Below are positions 43,299 to 55,900 of a DNA stretch of 64,000 nt, one piece after another. Where the stretch lies: the NCBI GenBank assembly GCA_029168955.1, contig JAPDOI010001221.1, positions 62,001 to 126,000 of the forward strand, in the 5' to 3' direction. The notes under the pieces are model-generated. The model did no database searches. It had not been told where the DNA came from and saw nothing but the letters and a program-made list of their open reading frames with translations. Positions within the stretch are counted from its first letter, which is position 1. Every line of letters starts with the position of its first letter. The DNA is from Aplectana chamaeleonis (Eukaryota > Nematoda > Chromadorea > Rhabditida > Cosmocercidae). Made by a program: the position numbers and the translations under genes.

Positions 43299-46200
43299 AT
43301 GCCTTGGCAGAAACCTCAACGTTTCACGGATGACAGCGTATTGCAGTTCAACGTCAATGGGAAAGATATCAAAATCGAAAACATCGATCCGGAAGTCACC
43401 CTCGCCTCATATCTTCGGAATCAATGTGAGCAACTAAGATTCCTTGAGGGAGCAATTTTCTCGACTTAACCTGTATTCTCTTCAGTGGGCTTAACTGGTA
43501 CAAAACTTGCATGTGAAGAAGGCGCATGCGGTGCATGCACAGTGGTTATTGGAAAATGGGACCATCAGTTGCAAAAGGGCAGGTACAAAGTTTTCCCTTT
43601 AAACTGCTACGTTTGAAAACAGTTTTTTTTTTCACTGGAAATGCCACACCAACACGATTTATAGAAGGTTCGGGCCAATCAATAACTGGAAAAAATGTAA
43701 ACATGGCGCGGGATAGGCACGCGTCGCGTCGCGGGCTCGTGGCCGCTCCAAGGACTGCAATTATTGAAAGCCTGTTACTTTAGGTATACTGCTGTGAATG
43801 CCTGCCTTTTTCCACTATATATGGCCCATCAACGCTTCATTTTGACTGTGGAAGGCATCGGCAGTCCGAAGAAAATCCATCCAATTCAGGATCGTATTGC
43901 GCGCGGTCACGGAACCCAATGTAAGTATTTTAAACTGCAAACTTCATCATGACAAATTTGAAAAAAAAAGATTATCGATCAAATGAATAAACTGATCAAA
44001 TCATCAAAATAAATAAAAAAATGAGAAAGTCAATAATTGATTTCTGAAAGTTGGGCTCCGCAGAAAAGGTCAAGGATTTGGCATTGCTCTTAAATATCGT
44101 GAAATTGTTTTATTGGATTGGGCTCTCAACTTGATTTTTCAAATGTAGTGAAATTGTCGAATTGATTTGGCTGTGATGATACTATATGCAGATAACACAA
44201 TCATTAAATGTAGTGAAATTGTTGCAAACGAATTTGGCAGGAGCTCTATGAATTATCACAGTCAAATCACGCGTCAGAAGGTCCTCTGGCGAGCAAATAA
44301 AGACAAAAAGAAAACAGCCAACAATGAACGAAACCTGGCCTTATCGACTAGAAATAAGGTTTTCGAATGTTATTCTGCCTTTTCAGTGTAGCTCCTACTA
44401 AGGTACCAGACCTTCCTTCACCGATTAGATAAAAATCATGAAAACGAAATCTAACGCAATTTATTAGCTACTAATGCTATGTCTTCGTGTCCTGAACGCT
44501 TTCACGGTTCACATTGTATGAGAAGGTTTTTCTGCTAGAGTTATTCTTGTTCTCATTTGGTTCAATATGCGCTCCAAGAGAAACCCCTTCTGACGCGTGA
44601 TTTGACTGTGATAATTCATAGAGCTCCTGCCAAATTCGTTTGCAACAATTTCACTACATTTAATGATTATGTTATCTGCATATAGTATCATCACAGCCAA
44701 ATCAATTCGACAATTTCACTACATTTGAAAAATCAAGTTGAGAGCCCAATCCAATAAAACAATTTCACGATATTTAAGAGCAATGCCAAATCCTTGACCT
44801 TTTCTGCGGAGCCCAACTTTCAGAAATTTCACAACTTTTTACAAGGGTTTCCCTTCTACAATATCGTCAAGCTCTAAAAGTCAAGTTGTTTTTCTTCAAA
44901 ACATACAGGTAGAAATGAAGAAACAACCGCTCCGCTGCTAAGACTGCAAGATAATTGTTGCAACGCGGCTTCCTACAAATAGATGCAAGGCATATTCTTT
45001 TTGAATTTGAAAGACGAAAATGGGAAGAAATGAGTTTCAAAATGACCCAATTGTACAGGTTCTAGGCACTATTCTAGACGGGGGGGGGCACGCACCATTC
45101 AAGACAGAAATGAAATGAACGGCCAATTGGTGAGGCTAAAAGTCGAAGTATTTCCGTAGAGCTCTAATAAAAACAATGATTGATAGCGCAGTATCAGGCC
45201 TCTTTTATCAGAGTTTTTCATCATTTCTATGAGTTTTTGCGTAGCTTGGCCCCTCTAGTGAACGAAAATGTTGAAGGGGCCCAAGAAAAACCCTCATTTG
45301 TGAAGAAAAGTCAATCGGAACACATTGTAAATACGAATTTGAAATTCGCGCCAAAATCATTTTCGGAGTTTTTCTGCATGTGGAGTTCGTGCCGTAACTA
45401 TTTTTCCTGTTATCTTACGGTCGCACCAACATTCTAGGAAAAAGTGCTACATGACTGGTGAGAATTGGTGGCGGATATTAACCTCATCGTCCAACGTTTT
45501 TGACGCGCCAAAGTTTACCAGTGTGGTCTACCGGGCTCAATCATGAAATTGAGCCTGAAAAATGGAAATTGATTTCCAGCGCGAACGATAGTTAAGTGCG
45601 CCAGAAGAGGACTACCGTAATCTTAGGAATGATGTTATTCGGCTCTCGTAAACAAATTTGATGATACCCAATTGATCAATGATAAAGTATAAAAGAAGTG
45701 AAGAGCGGTGTGTCTTGATTCACACACCGTCCTTCTCCAGGGGTCAGCAGTTGAGGATCTGCCTGGACTAAAAAGCAGGAAAACATCACCACCTGTAGGG
45801 AAGATGAAGCGAATTCGGAGTCAGAGCTTAGAAAATTTTAGAGCCAACTCGAGTGAGATTACGGTAGCCCTGTTCTGGCGGACTTAACTATCGTTCTTGT
45901 AGATTCGGAGGCCTGGCTTGCATACGGTGTCCTGAACATTGAACTGAGGTCCTGCACACCCCTACTGAGATCCAGCACACATTCCATGAAGTCGTGCTCA
46001 TCCTTACAGGGGTCTTGCACACGTTTCATGATGTCCTGCACACTCCTACTGATGTTCTGTACACATTCCACGAATTTCTGATCATCCTTACAGGGGTCTT
46101 GCACACGTTTCATGATGTCCTGCACACTCCTACTAAGGTCCTGCACACCCCTATTTGGGTCCTGCACACGTTCTATGATGTCCTGCACAATTTTGCTAAG

Positions 46201-49200
46201 GTCCTACACACATTCCATGACGTCCTGCTCATCCTTACTGGGGTCCTGCACACGCTTCATGATGTCCTGCACACATTCCATGAAGTCCTGCTCATCCTTA
46301 CAGGGGTCTTGCACATGTTTCATGATGTCCTGCACACTCCTACTAAGGTCCTGCACACATTCTACGACGTCCTGCACACCCCTACTGGGGTCCTGCACAG
46401 GTCCCATGATGTCCTGCACACTCCTACTAAAGTCCTGCACACTCCTACTGAGGTCCTGCACACATTCTACGACGTCCTGCACACCCCTACTGGGGTCCTG
46501 CCCAGGTCCCATGATGTCCTGCACACTCCTACTAAGGTCCTGCACGCTCCTACTGAGGTCCTGCACACATTCTACGACGTTCTGCACACTTCTACTGAGG
46601 TCCTGCACAGGTCCCATGATGTCCTGCACACTCCCTACCAAGGTCCTGCACACTCCTACTGAGGTTCTGCACACATTCTACAACGTCCTGCACACCCCTA
46701 CTGGGGTCCTGCACACGTTCCATGATGTCCTGCGCACTCCTACTGAGGTCCTGCACACCCCTACTGGGGTCCTGCACAGGTCCCACGATGTCCTGCACAC
46801 CCTACTAAGGTCCTGCACACTCCTACTGAGGTCCTGCACACATTCTACGACGTCCTGCACACCCCTACTGGGGTCCTGCACAGGTCCCATGATGTCTTGC
46901 ACACTCCTACTAAGGTCCTGCACACTCCTACTGAGGTCCTGCGCACTCCTACTGAGGTCCTGCACACATTCTACGACGTCCTGCACACCCCTACTGGGGT
47001 CCTGCACACGTTCCATGATGTCCTGCGCACTCCTACTGAGGTCCTGTACAGGTCCCATAATGTCCTGCACACTCCTACTGAGGTCCTGCACACCCCTACT
47101 GGGGTCCTGCACAGGTCCCATGATGTCCTGCACACTCCTACTAAGGTCCTGCACACTCCTACTGAGGTCCTGCACACATTCTATGACGTCCTGCACACCC
47201 CTACTGGGGTCCTGCACAGGTTCCATGATGTCCTTCACACTCCTACTAAGGTCCTGCACACTCCTACTGAGGTCCTGCACACTCCTACTGAGGTCCTGCA
47301 CACATTCTACGACGTCCTGCACACCCCTACTGGGGTCCTGCACACGTTCCATGATGTCCTGCGCACTCCTACTGAGGTCCTGTACAGGTCCCATAATGTC
47401 CTGCACACTCCTACTGAGGTCCTGCACACCCCTACTGGGGTCCTGCACAGGTCCCATGATGTCCTGCACACTCCTACTAAGCTCCTGCATACTCCTACTG
47501 CGGTCTCGCATAGTCAAGCGACACTTCAGCACACCCTGCGACGACTTCTTATCTTTGGTGCGCATGGTACAAACACGCGCCACGCTCAAAAACAACCCTT
47601 CCGCATAGCGTCCTCTTCCAAGCCGGACGTTTAGAGTACACCACCCTAGAGAGCAAGGTATTTATATGGAGTCTCTAAGAAAACAATGACTGATAACGAA
47701 AAACCCGTCATTTTTATAAACTAATCTTGACAGGCCGGTTTCCGAGTTTGAACCGCCGGTTACGGGCCCAGAAGTCATCATGGTGAGTTCTGACAATTAT
47801 TTTCGTCATTCCCGTGGCCGATTACCTCTAGTCACAAATTTTCGAGCGATTTGGTCCACGCCTTCCAAAAAAATGGTTTTCGACGGACGGAGGTGGAGGC
47901 GGAGGCGGAGGCGGAGGCGGTGGTGGAGAACGTTTTTGCGTACTTTGAGAGGTCATAACTTTAGAAAGCGGGGACCAGTTGGGATGAAAAGTTGCACACA
48001 TATGTAATTTCTTGCAGCGCATCGAATGGTGTACTGCTCATACCTCTGGTGACGGTATGAATAGGTGATCTCATTGAGGGGCATCCGCGCGGGAAGAGAT
48101 CAAAGCCAAACCCTGGTGAGCGCTTCGCGCTCACCACAATTGAGTATATGAGCTTAACAATAAGCGAATAAATAAATAAATAAATATAGGCGAATAAAAG
48201 AAACAAAAGAAAAAAGGAAAACACATAGCAATCAAATAAGGAATTAAGTGAATGAGCAATAATTATGGTAGACAAGTACATAACACCGGCGTGGATCCTG
48301 AAGAACTTTGCGTTCCCCATTGGAGGTTGGCTCAAACTCGGTGCTCCTAACATCGGCGTGGATCGTGAAGAGACTTTGCGTTCACTGTTGAAGGTTGGCG
48401 CAAACACAGTGCGCCTATGTTGTAACATATGACACCGAGTTTGCGCCAACCTTCAACAGTGAACGCGAAGTCTCTTCGCGATCCATGCCGACGTTATGTT
48501 ATAGCATATAGCACCAAGTTTGCGCCAAACTTCAACAGTGAACGCGAAGTCTCTTCCAGATCCAAGCCGACATATGTAAATGAACTACTGATTAAAAACA
48601 AATTAAAAATAGGATGGGTGAGATGTTCTTTGAAAAGGAAGAACGAAAAACGCTAATCGATAATCGAAGACTATTAAGCAAATATATGAAGAATAAATGA
48701 ACAAAGAAAATTACCTCGCTCACAAAAAGTTAAAGCAAGGGTAAAAATTAATAATGAGGGGAGTGGAAAAGCGAAAATAGATTTAAGGAAAATATTCAAA
48801 TCAAAGAAAGATGATTATAGGATTATTAAACAAGTATATGGACCAAATTACTGTGCTTCTCTGTGCCAAATTCCGGTCTGCAATTGCGTCTCGACACGCT
48901 TTGCGAACCCACGCGCTTGAGTCAGTCGAGTTTCCAGCGCCAAAGCCGGCTAGATGTGGCCCTTCTATTCAGTTTTCTCCAATTTTGTTTGGTTTTCAGT
49001 CTCCAAAACCCACCAAGAGTCAACAGATCTGCGGCTGCAGCGCTGGAAACTCGTCCGACTCGAAAGCGCGCGCCCGCAAAGCGTCGAGACTCAATTGCGG
49101 ACCGGAATTCGGCCCAGAGAAGCACAGTACCTGATAATCGAATGGATGACTTGTCATTCTATTAGTATTTGTAAAAAATTCAAAAAGTAGAGTTCACAAG

Positions 49201-52200
49201 AATACAGCTGAGGAAATATCTGTATATTAATACAAGCAGTGAATAAAAGACAAATAGTCGAAGAGTATGTAGGTGAGTTACTTAACAAAAAAGAAGAAAC
49301 AACAACTATTTGATAAAGACCTAGAAAATAAATCAACAAAAAATCAATTAGTGGAGAAGACAAGGCACGAAGAAACAAAAAAAAAACTATAAAATAAGTA
49401 TTAAAAATTATTGGAAACGCCAAAAATTTTTTAAAAATCCACACATATAACAGTTGAGTCTTTCCAAAAACAAATCTTATGTCAATATCATTCAACACAT
49501 ATTAGCGACATTACCATGGTTGATTACAGTGAATAAATAATTAATCTCTACTTTCTCAAAGAAAAATTTAACAAAAATTCATAAAAAAAAGTTTGATAAC
49601 TCCTCCACGACTAATTCGCATTAATGCTCTTATTCCTTTTTTCTCAAGTGTATAACAAAACCTGTTTTGTCTTTCCTCCTTTCCAGGTGGCTTCTGTTCT
49701 CCTGGCTTTGTGATGTCCGCTTACGCTCTGCTTCGTTCCAATCCTTCACCCTCCATATATGAAGTTAATCAAGCCGTCAAAGGTGAGTCTTCACTGGAAG
49801 TAAGTTAGTATAAACCTGTAATAGATTATTTGAATGTTCAAAAAAGCCCACCTTACGGCTATACTGAACTTCACCCAAAAGTAAAGAGAGTGGAGGGAAC
49901 GGTCTCCGTGGAGAGCGTCTTTTCGATTGATGTCTGCTTGATCTGCGTTAGTGACACCGTGGGTGGTCTCCCCAGGTTGATATGACATACTCATCTGGGG
50001 GTATTCGGGAAGGAATGATGATTTGATGATTGAGCATGGTACTAACGTCGTATGTGGTCTGATCTTAACGATTTTTTCTCAGGTAATCTCTGCCGTTGTA
50101 CTGGTTATCGCCCAATACTGGAAGCGCTCTACTCTTTCACCGAGACTCCATGTTGCAGCGGAACTGTTTGTCATGTGTACATATAGTCGCTTTCATTGGG
50201 AATGGCTGAATAGGAGGCGGCCACAATGAGCTGGAGACTTAGCGCGAGCGGTAGCGACGCGACCGTTCGCGCCGGTTCAAAGCGTCTGCAGACCTCCTCC
50301 GATTAAGTTACTCCGTATGAAAGCAAATTTACATTATCTATAAATGAAAATTGCTTACAAAAATTCTGCTTTAGAACTCATCTTCATGTCCATGCAAGGA
50401 GAAATTGGGTAGTAATGAGCATGCGAAACTCGTGACCTTTGATGATTTTCCGAAATTCGATGAGACACAAGAAATTTTATTCCCTTCCAGCCTCATTGTG
50501 AGTGTTTTCCATCCGTTCTTAAATAGTAACAAAGTAGTTCTCGCATTGGAAATCATCAGAAAGTAAGAGAATTCGTAAAAAAAACCTAGTGGAAATATCT
50601 CCTATTCGTTATAGTGAATTTGGTGGTGACTGTTCGAAATAATCGACTACAAACAGCCAATGACATCACCCGAGAAATGGCGTCCCAAGCGCGGCGCAGC
50701 GTGTGCTGACGTAACGTCGAGCCATGAATTTTGGATGAGCTTTTCTTCTATTCCGTATTAATTTTTCTGACTCTGAGAAAAATTATGACATTCCTGACAG
50801 CAGTAGTTCTACCCTAGTCTGCGGGTTAACAATTTTTAATTTTTTTTTCGCTAAAAATAAGCATTTCTTCAATAACATAGGAACGTAGGAAAAACAGACA
50901 GATGTCTGCAGCCGTGTGAATGCTCATCCAAAAAATGCCTCCGCGACGGATGCTTGACACGCACGCCGACCGCGTGGGCATAGGGTCTCTTTCGGACAGA
51001 CTTATGTTATGCCTAGAGGGCGCAGTGAAACATAAGGCCCGGTGTATATGTACTTTGCACTGTGCTAAAGACGGCGGAAGGAGGTCATGTTTTTTGGAGA
51101 AATCAAAAGTCGAAAGCGTCCAGGTCTTACAAAAGCGCTGAACCAAGTGGGGTCGTGACGCTACACAACGGCTGCTGGAATGTTTCGCAAGAAAATTAAC
51201 GAAAATCAATTTCTCGATAGGATCTCGAAAATCTGGGATAAAAAACGACAATTCTCAGGAGTGATTCGTTGTAATTTTTGAAACTTTGAAATCGGGGGGG
51301 GGGGCTGGGGGAAGTCGCAGCTTTCATAAAGCCCGACACAACGACCCGCATGACCCTGTCTCCACGCGCTGCGCTGCTCCGAAGAAGTATGTTTCTAGTA
51401 GAAGATATGGGATTCGAAAGTTCAATAAGGCAGTAGAGCGGATCTCTACAGAATGAAACCTTAATAGGACGTAATTTAGAATTCTTCTGCTGACTGGGAG
51501 ACGCGAGGTCACACCAGTAAGAATCTTTCAAACCCCACACGCGCGACGAATTTCAATAAACACAGTCTGTGCCAGAACGAAATTCCAATAATTAATTTGT
51601 CGCGGGCGGGATAGGCCAGGTACATACTCACCGCGACCTGCTACAGAGACAGTGCGTATGAGGCGTATCGACTTTCGATCAATAGTAATGGTAAACATTG
51701 CGTCGCGTTGCTAGTCGCTGGAAGTATGAGCTTGGCTTTACGCACGCAATGGAATCATGGGAATTTCGTTCTGACAAAGTCTGTACATTTGAACCAACTT
51801 CTTTTTGTCACCCATTCCGCTTTCACATTTTTTCTTTCTTCTTCTTCAAGAAAGGGACAAATCGTTCAGGTAGGTAAAATTCTCTACTAAAGCAATTCGA
51901 AAATCCAAATTCGAGGTGAACTGCGCTCTTAAATGATGAAAAGTTTATTCCAAAGCTTGTACAATATCTGTCATGTGGCACGTGATCGCGTCGCGCCAGT
52001 ATAAAGCTAATGCCGCAATGAAGTGGCGCGCGACGCCTGTCGCTGCGCGCAGGGAGCACTTCGTCATGTAGAGGATAGACGGACTAGAGTGCTTTAGTCT
52101 CATCAATTGTGTGTTCTTTGTTCGCAGTGACGACCGCCGCGATCGACTATAAACCCGGCTTTAGCCATTCCAAACACATTTTTTATTAACATTTTGAACT

Positions 52201-54765
52201 GAGAATCCATTTTTCAGTTGCAAAAATCACCAAGTGCCCTAAGATTGGAAGGCGATCGGGTGAGGCTTGTTGCTCCAGTATCGTGGCAGGAATTCGATGA
52301 GTGTATCAAGTTGGGAGACGACGTGACAATTGTTTCTTCTGGGATGATCACCAGACTAGGTAAGCTATGTATTCCTATGAAAAGCGTCCGAACGTAAAGA
52401 CTTCTTGCAAAATTCAATCTAGTTCTGGTTGTTCCTTGCGAGCGGTCGCGATGCGTATCGCAGACGACTTGCGCGAAGTCTTAACTTTCAGTCACTTCTC
52501 AATCATTAAAGTCAAACATAAATTGGATAAGCGTTCACAATCTTCCGTCTATGAATGCTGTCGAAGTCGGCGAAGGTGAACTGTCCATTGGAGCTGCTCT
52601 ATCCATATCGGACTTGGTCAAATCCATTGATGAGCATTGCGACAGCTCAATTAGTAAACCCATCAGGAAGATATTCGACAAATATTCTTCACTACAAGTC
52701 ATGAACGTGGCAGTGAGTTTTTTCTCATTGCAGACGCCTCACGTGTATAGCATGGGTATTGATCGATCAGAATTAGATGATTTAGACATGGGTTGGAAGC
52801 CTGTTCACCGGATCCAGCGACATTTCCTCTTTATTTATGGCTTTTGATATGAAACTTGTTATTCGAGAAGTTGGCGGTGCCTTTTCGACATCGAGATTAT
52901 CGGATCTTCTGGATGGACAGGGATGCTTGAAACTCAACAGAGGAGCGATCGTTGTCGCAGCCCGATTTCCACAGGGACGGGTGCGTAGAATTGAAAACAC
53001 GGCTCTGCTGTAGTTTTTTTTTCACACGATTTCTGCTCCCGACTTATCCACTATTTTATCGATTGAGCTTATAGTGTCTTTCAAATGGAGAAAACAGAAC
53101 TGATACATAGATATATCCAGTCTGAGAAGTGGACCTATTGAAGTCACAGTCTAAGCTCGTATCCTCTGTTTCTGAGTGAAATTTATTTACGTTCATCGCG
53201 TGCGTCTGCGCGCGTACGCTGCGTCTCTTTGTACACACACCTTCTCGCCGTCTCTACCCTCGCTCCGCACAAGCGCGAGAGGGAACAGAGTAAATTTGGC
53301 TCGGAACCAGAGGATAGGTAAAATTTGATATTATGGTCCTGCCGCTTGGTGTAGCAACCCTGCCGGATGCGGAATCTCAACTCTTCAGAATAGGCGAGAA
53401 AGAGCGAGCACCCAGTCCCTCCGCCCCCAAATCAGCACCCATTCGCTGCGCTATGAACTTTGATCAAAATCTACGTTCTTTTATTTGTTATCGGTCTGGC
53501 ATTATAGTGCGATCTACTCCGGCGCGATGGTCGCGGACGACAGGGAAAAACAGGCCCGTGACAACTCGTCCACGAAATTCTCATCACCCAAATTCACAAC
53601 TTTCGAGGGGCCACAACTCCATTCGTAGTGGCTGTGATCAGCCCGAAATTCCCTCCATGATAAGCAATTAAACTGGAAAACGATTCTGAAGTTGGATTGT
53701 GCCTTTAAGGCTTTTCGATTTTTCTACTAGGAATGCATGGAAAATTTGTAGAAATTATTCGCACGACTATTGCCGATTGTGAGCTCGTACCCAGTCTTGG
53801 AAGCCATACAAAGGGCGAACAGTTCTGAGCAAACTATATGCGAGATTTTTCAAGTTGGAAATTTTGAAGGCAGTGCTCACGACGAATCTCGTTATTGAGT
53901 TTCCATGGTGAAACACTACGCTGGCAGATGCTGGAGAGAATAAATTGTAAGAAAGCAGAGAAAACGGGTCAGAATTCGATAAAAACCGCCGCAAAATGAG
54001 GATTTTGTCAGCCCAGTACGCCTGCTTAGCCTGCCCCGCCCCACTTTCTGACGAGCTTGCGGCACCCTGGACGTATTCGATGACAAATTGCTAAGCAACT
54101 CGGCCAGGTCCAGCCTGATCGATTCGCGCATATTTCGTCGTTAGCGCTCGACTGCGGAAACTAGCAGGGCGCGTAGACTCGCTCGCACCATGAATCTGCA
54201 CGTACGTTCAAACCGCTATTTAGCTTGGTTTCAACAGGATCATCAGTGGTCACGGTTTTGCATGGCGTGTGCGCGGTTGTCCGCAGCTCCCGACCGGAAT
54301 CTCGCTCCGATAAAGACACCAATCCGATAAATTTCAGCGGAGAATCTGCGGAAGGCATAAGAACCCTGTCCGAACGAAACTGTCCGCGCATGCGGTCGGT
54401 GTGCGTGTCGAGCGTAGGGCGCTATGAAATTTTTTTGGATGAGCCTATCTACGGTTGCACACAGTTGACTGAGATATCGTCCACCAATCGCCTAATAATC
54501 CTGCCAAACCATAACGATATAGCTTTTTCACTCAAAAGGCAAAGTGCAATATCTTTTCCTCAGAAAATGTTCAGAAAAAAATTCAGACTGATCTGCGAGT
54601 GTTCACATTCAAACAAGGACAGCGTCCTGGAGCAGATTCGACAGTCGTGAACTGCGTGGCAGTGTTCAGAATGTGTGGCAAAAATATTGAGACAGCCCGT
54701 GTTGCATTCTCATTCGGACCCAGACCGATTCTGAGCGAAAAACTCATCAAAACCCTATCTGGACG
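43299..54765 (+). CDS. Xanthine dehydrogenase/aldehyde oxidase family gene, Fe-S and FAD half (10 exons, 3' end not found)
   Basis: Exons, all phase-compatible: 43299-43425, 43486-43582, 43784-43920, 49687-49782, 50083-50174, 50375-50497, 52218-52359, 52492-52712, 52786-52980, 54587-54765, encoding about 469 residues before the donor at 54766. Residues 43-60 carry the first [2Fe-2S] motif ([14 protein letters not shown], then NAC); exons 4-5 carry the second (CGFC then [10 protein letters not shown]). Exons 7-10 align with the FAD domain through [13 protein letters not shown] and [11 protein letters not shown]. The family oxidises purines or aldehydes as cytosolic homodimers using molybdopterin, two Fe-S clusters and FAD. 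The length up to this point is normal for the family, but the roughly 800-residue molybdopterin domain is not seen. The usual FAD-loop signatures (GNTEhG, VGGN, REDD) read SSGMIT, VGSL and RPGAD here, so FAD binding is doubtful. Start chosen at the ATG three bases after a possible trans-splice acceptor. Introns are either short or swollen by repeats. Xanthine dehydrogenase versus aldehyde oxidase cannot be decided from this half. Confidence 0.85.
44041..44828. repeat. Young foldback in the intron between exons 3 and 4 (240-bp arms)
   Basis: The left arm 44041-44281 and right arm 44589-44828 are almost exact reverse complements. One difference was noted, ACACAATC versus ACATAATC in the GCAGATAACAYAATCATT block. 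The spacer of 307 bp shows no transposase. High arm identity implies recent origin or gene conversion. Confidence 0.88.
45935..47515. repeat. Minisatellite of 21-bp units (about 75 copies) with a 336-bp higher-order repeat
   Basis: Units are variants of GTCCTGCACACTCCTACTGAG, with at least four unit types (CTCCTACTGAG, CCCCTACTGGG, ATTCTACGAC, GGTCCCATGAT). A block of sixteen units recurs exactly 336 bases apart (for example CACATTCTACGACGTC at 46965 and 47301). Because 21 is a multiple of three, most frames on both strands stay open: the minus strand reads [28 protein letters not shown] heptads, the plus strand VLHTPTE. It lies inside a molybdo-flavoenzyme intron. Coding status is unproven. 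Confidence 0.9.
46678..47595 (-). CDS. Questionable heptad-repeat frame within the 21-bp minisatellite
   Basis: A 305-codon minus-strand frame begins with [20 protein letters not shown] and then consists of VQDxxxx heptads. Hydrophobic residues at positions 1 and 4 mimic a coiled-coil a/d pattern, but Pro and Gly occur at many positions. Equally long frames exist on the plus strand in the same DNA, as expected from a 21-bp unit. I regard it as a repeat by-product unless transcripts are shown. Confidence 0.15.
   Translation of the reverse strand: MFLSVARVCTMRTKDKKSSQGVLKCRLTMRDRSRSMQELSRSVQDIMGPVQDPSRGVQDLSRSVQDIMGPVQDLSRSAQDIMERVQDPSRGVQDVVECVQDLSRSVQDLSRSVQDLSRSVKDIMEPVQDPSRGVQDVIECVQDLSRSVQDLSRSVQDIMGPVQDPSRGVQDLSRSVQDIMGPVQDLSRSAQDIMERVQDPSRGVQDVVECVQDLSRSAQDLSRSVQDLSRSVQDIMGPVQDPSRGVQDVVECVQDLSRSVQDLSRVCRTSWDLCRTPVGVCRTSVGVRRTSWNVCRTPVGVCRTL
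47878..47930 (+). repeat. GGAGGC microsatellite
   Basis: About six units of GGAGGC/GGCGGA followed by GGTGGTGGAG, in the intron between exons 3 and 4. Confidence 0.7.
48284..48575. mobile_element. Cluster of the 150-bp ATCGGCATGGATC MITE
   Basis: One full palindrome (48345-48497) is flanked by an extra left half (48284-48344) and an extra right half (48500-48575). This suggests insertion of one copy into another or unequal exchange. It lies within a molybdo-flavoenzyme intron. Confidence 0.75.
48849..49129. mobile_element. 283-bp CTGTGCTT-family MITE copy in a molybdo-flavoenzyme intron
   Basis: Ends TACTGTGCTTCTCTG and CAGAGAAGCACAGTA, with the family core between them. It lies in the intron between exons 3 and 4. 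Confidence 0.8.
53000..54586. other. Intron 9 of the molybdo-flavoenzyme gene, filled with repeats
   Basis: Holds a GCGTGCGTCTG MITE (53158-53318), the right end of an AGGCACAGTCC-type TTAA element (to about 53708) and an AGGCAGTGCTCACGACGAA left end (about 53866) followed by GC-rich sequence related to 36840-37010. No missing exon is required: exons 9 and 10 join in phase 0 and align contiguously with the family. Confidence 0.55.
53158..53318. repeat. Best copy of the GCGTGCGTCTGCGCGCG MITE
   Basis: Inverted ends ATCCTCTGTTTCTGAG and CTCGGAACCAGAGGAT enclose the family core. It lies in the intron between exons 9 and 10 of the molybdo-flavoenzyme gene. Confidence 0.7.
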
Positions 54766-55900
54766 GTAAGCTATTTATCGTTTCTACTTATCACATTTCA
54801 GATAAAAGGCTGCCTATAACAAGAGACACAGCGAAATGAAACATAGGATCAAGAGTACACTAAAATGTCCCGAAAGCAAACAAAATACGGTGGAACACAC
54901 TAAATAAATACGTATTAATGAGTAATGCAAATCGAATTAGACTGAAGTGAATGTCCTAATCTTAATGAACGAAAACCCATTTCGATACGTTCGCCTGACG
55001 ACTTCAGTTACGGAGATATAAGCCTCCAGTGAATTTCTAGCCATTTAGCATCTATGCTGCCTGCGCTGGTTGTTGAGCTTGATCCTGCTCGGGCACCTTA
55101 AATTGAGGAGTTTATGCAGAACATTTCTGAATAAAAAAACACGTGAATTATATACACTCTAATTCTTAGCAGGATTCACTCGGGTCCATCGCGTGCGTGT
55201 GCGCGCGTATACTGCTTCTGCTTCTTTGCACCACCCTCTCGCTCTCTCCACTCGCTCCGCAAACACACGCGGGGAAGGAACTATTCTGAATTTCGCTCCA
55301 AAATAGAGAGTATGTGCGCATGTAGATCTAGAAAAAACGAAATTCCCATAGTTCTCCCGCGAGCGTGAGCGGAACGGAGGCTGGAGAAGGCGAGAGAGCG
55401 TAGGGGCGACGGAAGGAACCGCGTCGCAAGCGCACACACGCGCGATCAGTGATGGGAAATTTTGTTTTTTCTACAGAGGATATGTGCGTGCGTGTGTGTT
55501 TGGGCAAAAATCAATAGAATGGCTCAGAGGATTTCGTTTTTTTTGTTGAAATTTTCGTATAATAACAGAATGGGTATGCGAGTATGCGAGGTCTAGGATT
55601 TGGGGGGGGGGGTCGTATCGAGCGATGGTATTTAAGGAAAACAGACGTTGTTGTGAGGGCTGGATCAAAAAGTTATGAAACATCTCCAGAAGTATTTTTC
55701 GATTCCAATTTCTTTAATAAGAGTAGAATTGGACGAGGCGGGGGGGCGGAGACAGAGATTAGAGGTGGGAAGGGTCATGTAATAGAGTTTCTATTGAGCA
55801 GCTCACATTGATAGGTTTTGGATAAAATTTTTAAGGAATCATACAATATTTGTGCAGATTATGAGGCAGTGGCTACAGCTTCTTGAAGTTTTGCACTGTA
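54766..55900. other. Downstream of the last visible molybdo-flavoenzyme exon
   Basis: AT-rich with one GCGTGCGTCTG-type repeat (55180-55450) and a G run near 55605. No molybdopterin-domain motif was found on the plus strand. Confidence 0.45.

Noticed and set aside
45994..47608. Plus-strand frames of 222, 498 and 245 codons as proteins
   Set aside because: They are generated by the 21-bp minisatellite and overlap each other and equally long minus-strand frames.
47961..48449. Minus-strand 162-codon frame
   Set aside because: Runs through a palindromic MITE cluster and an AATA microsatellite; no protein-like composition.
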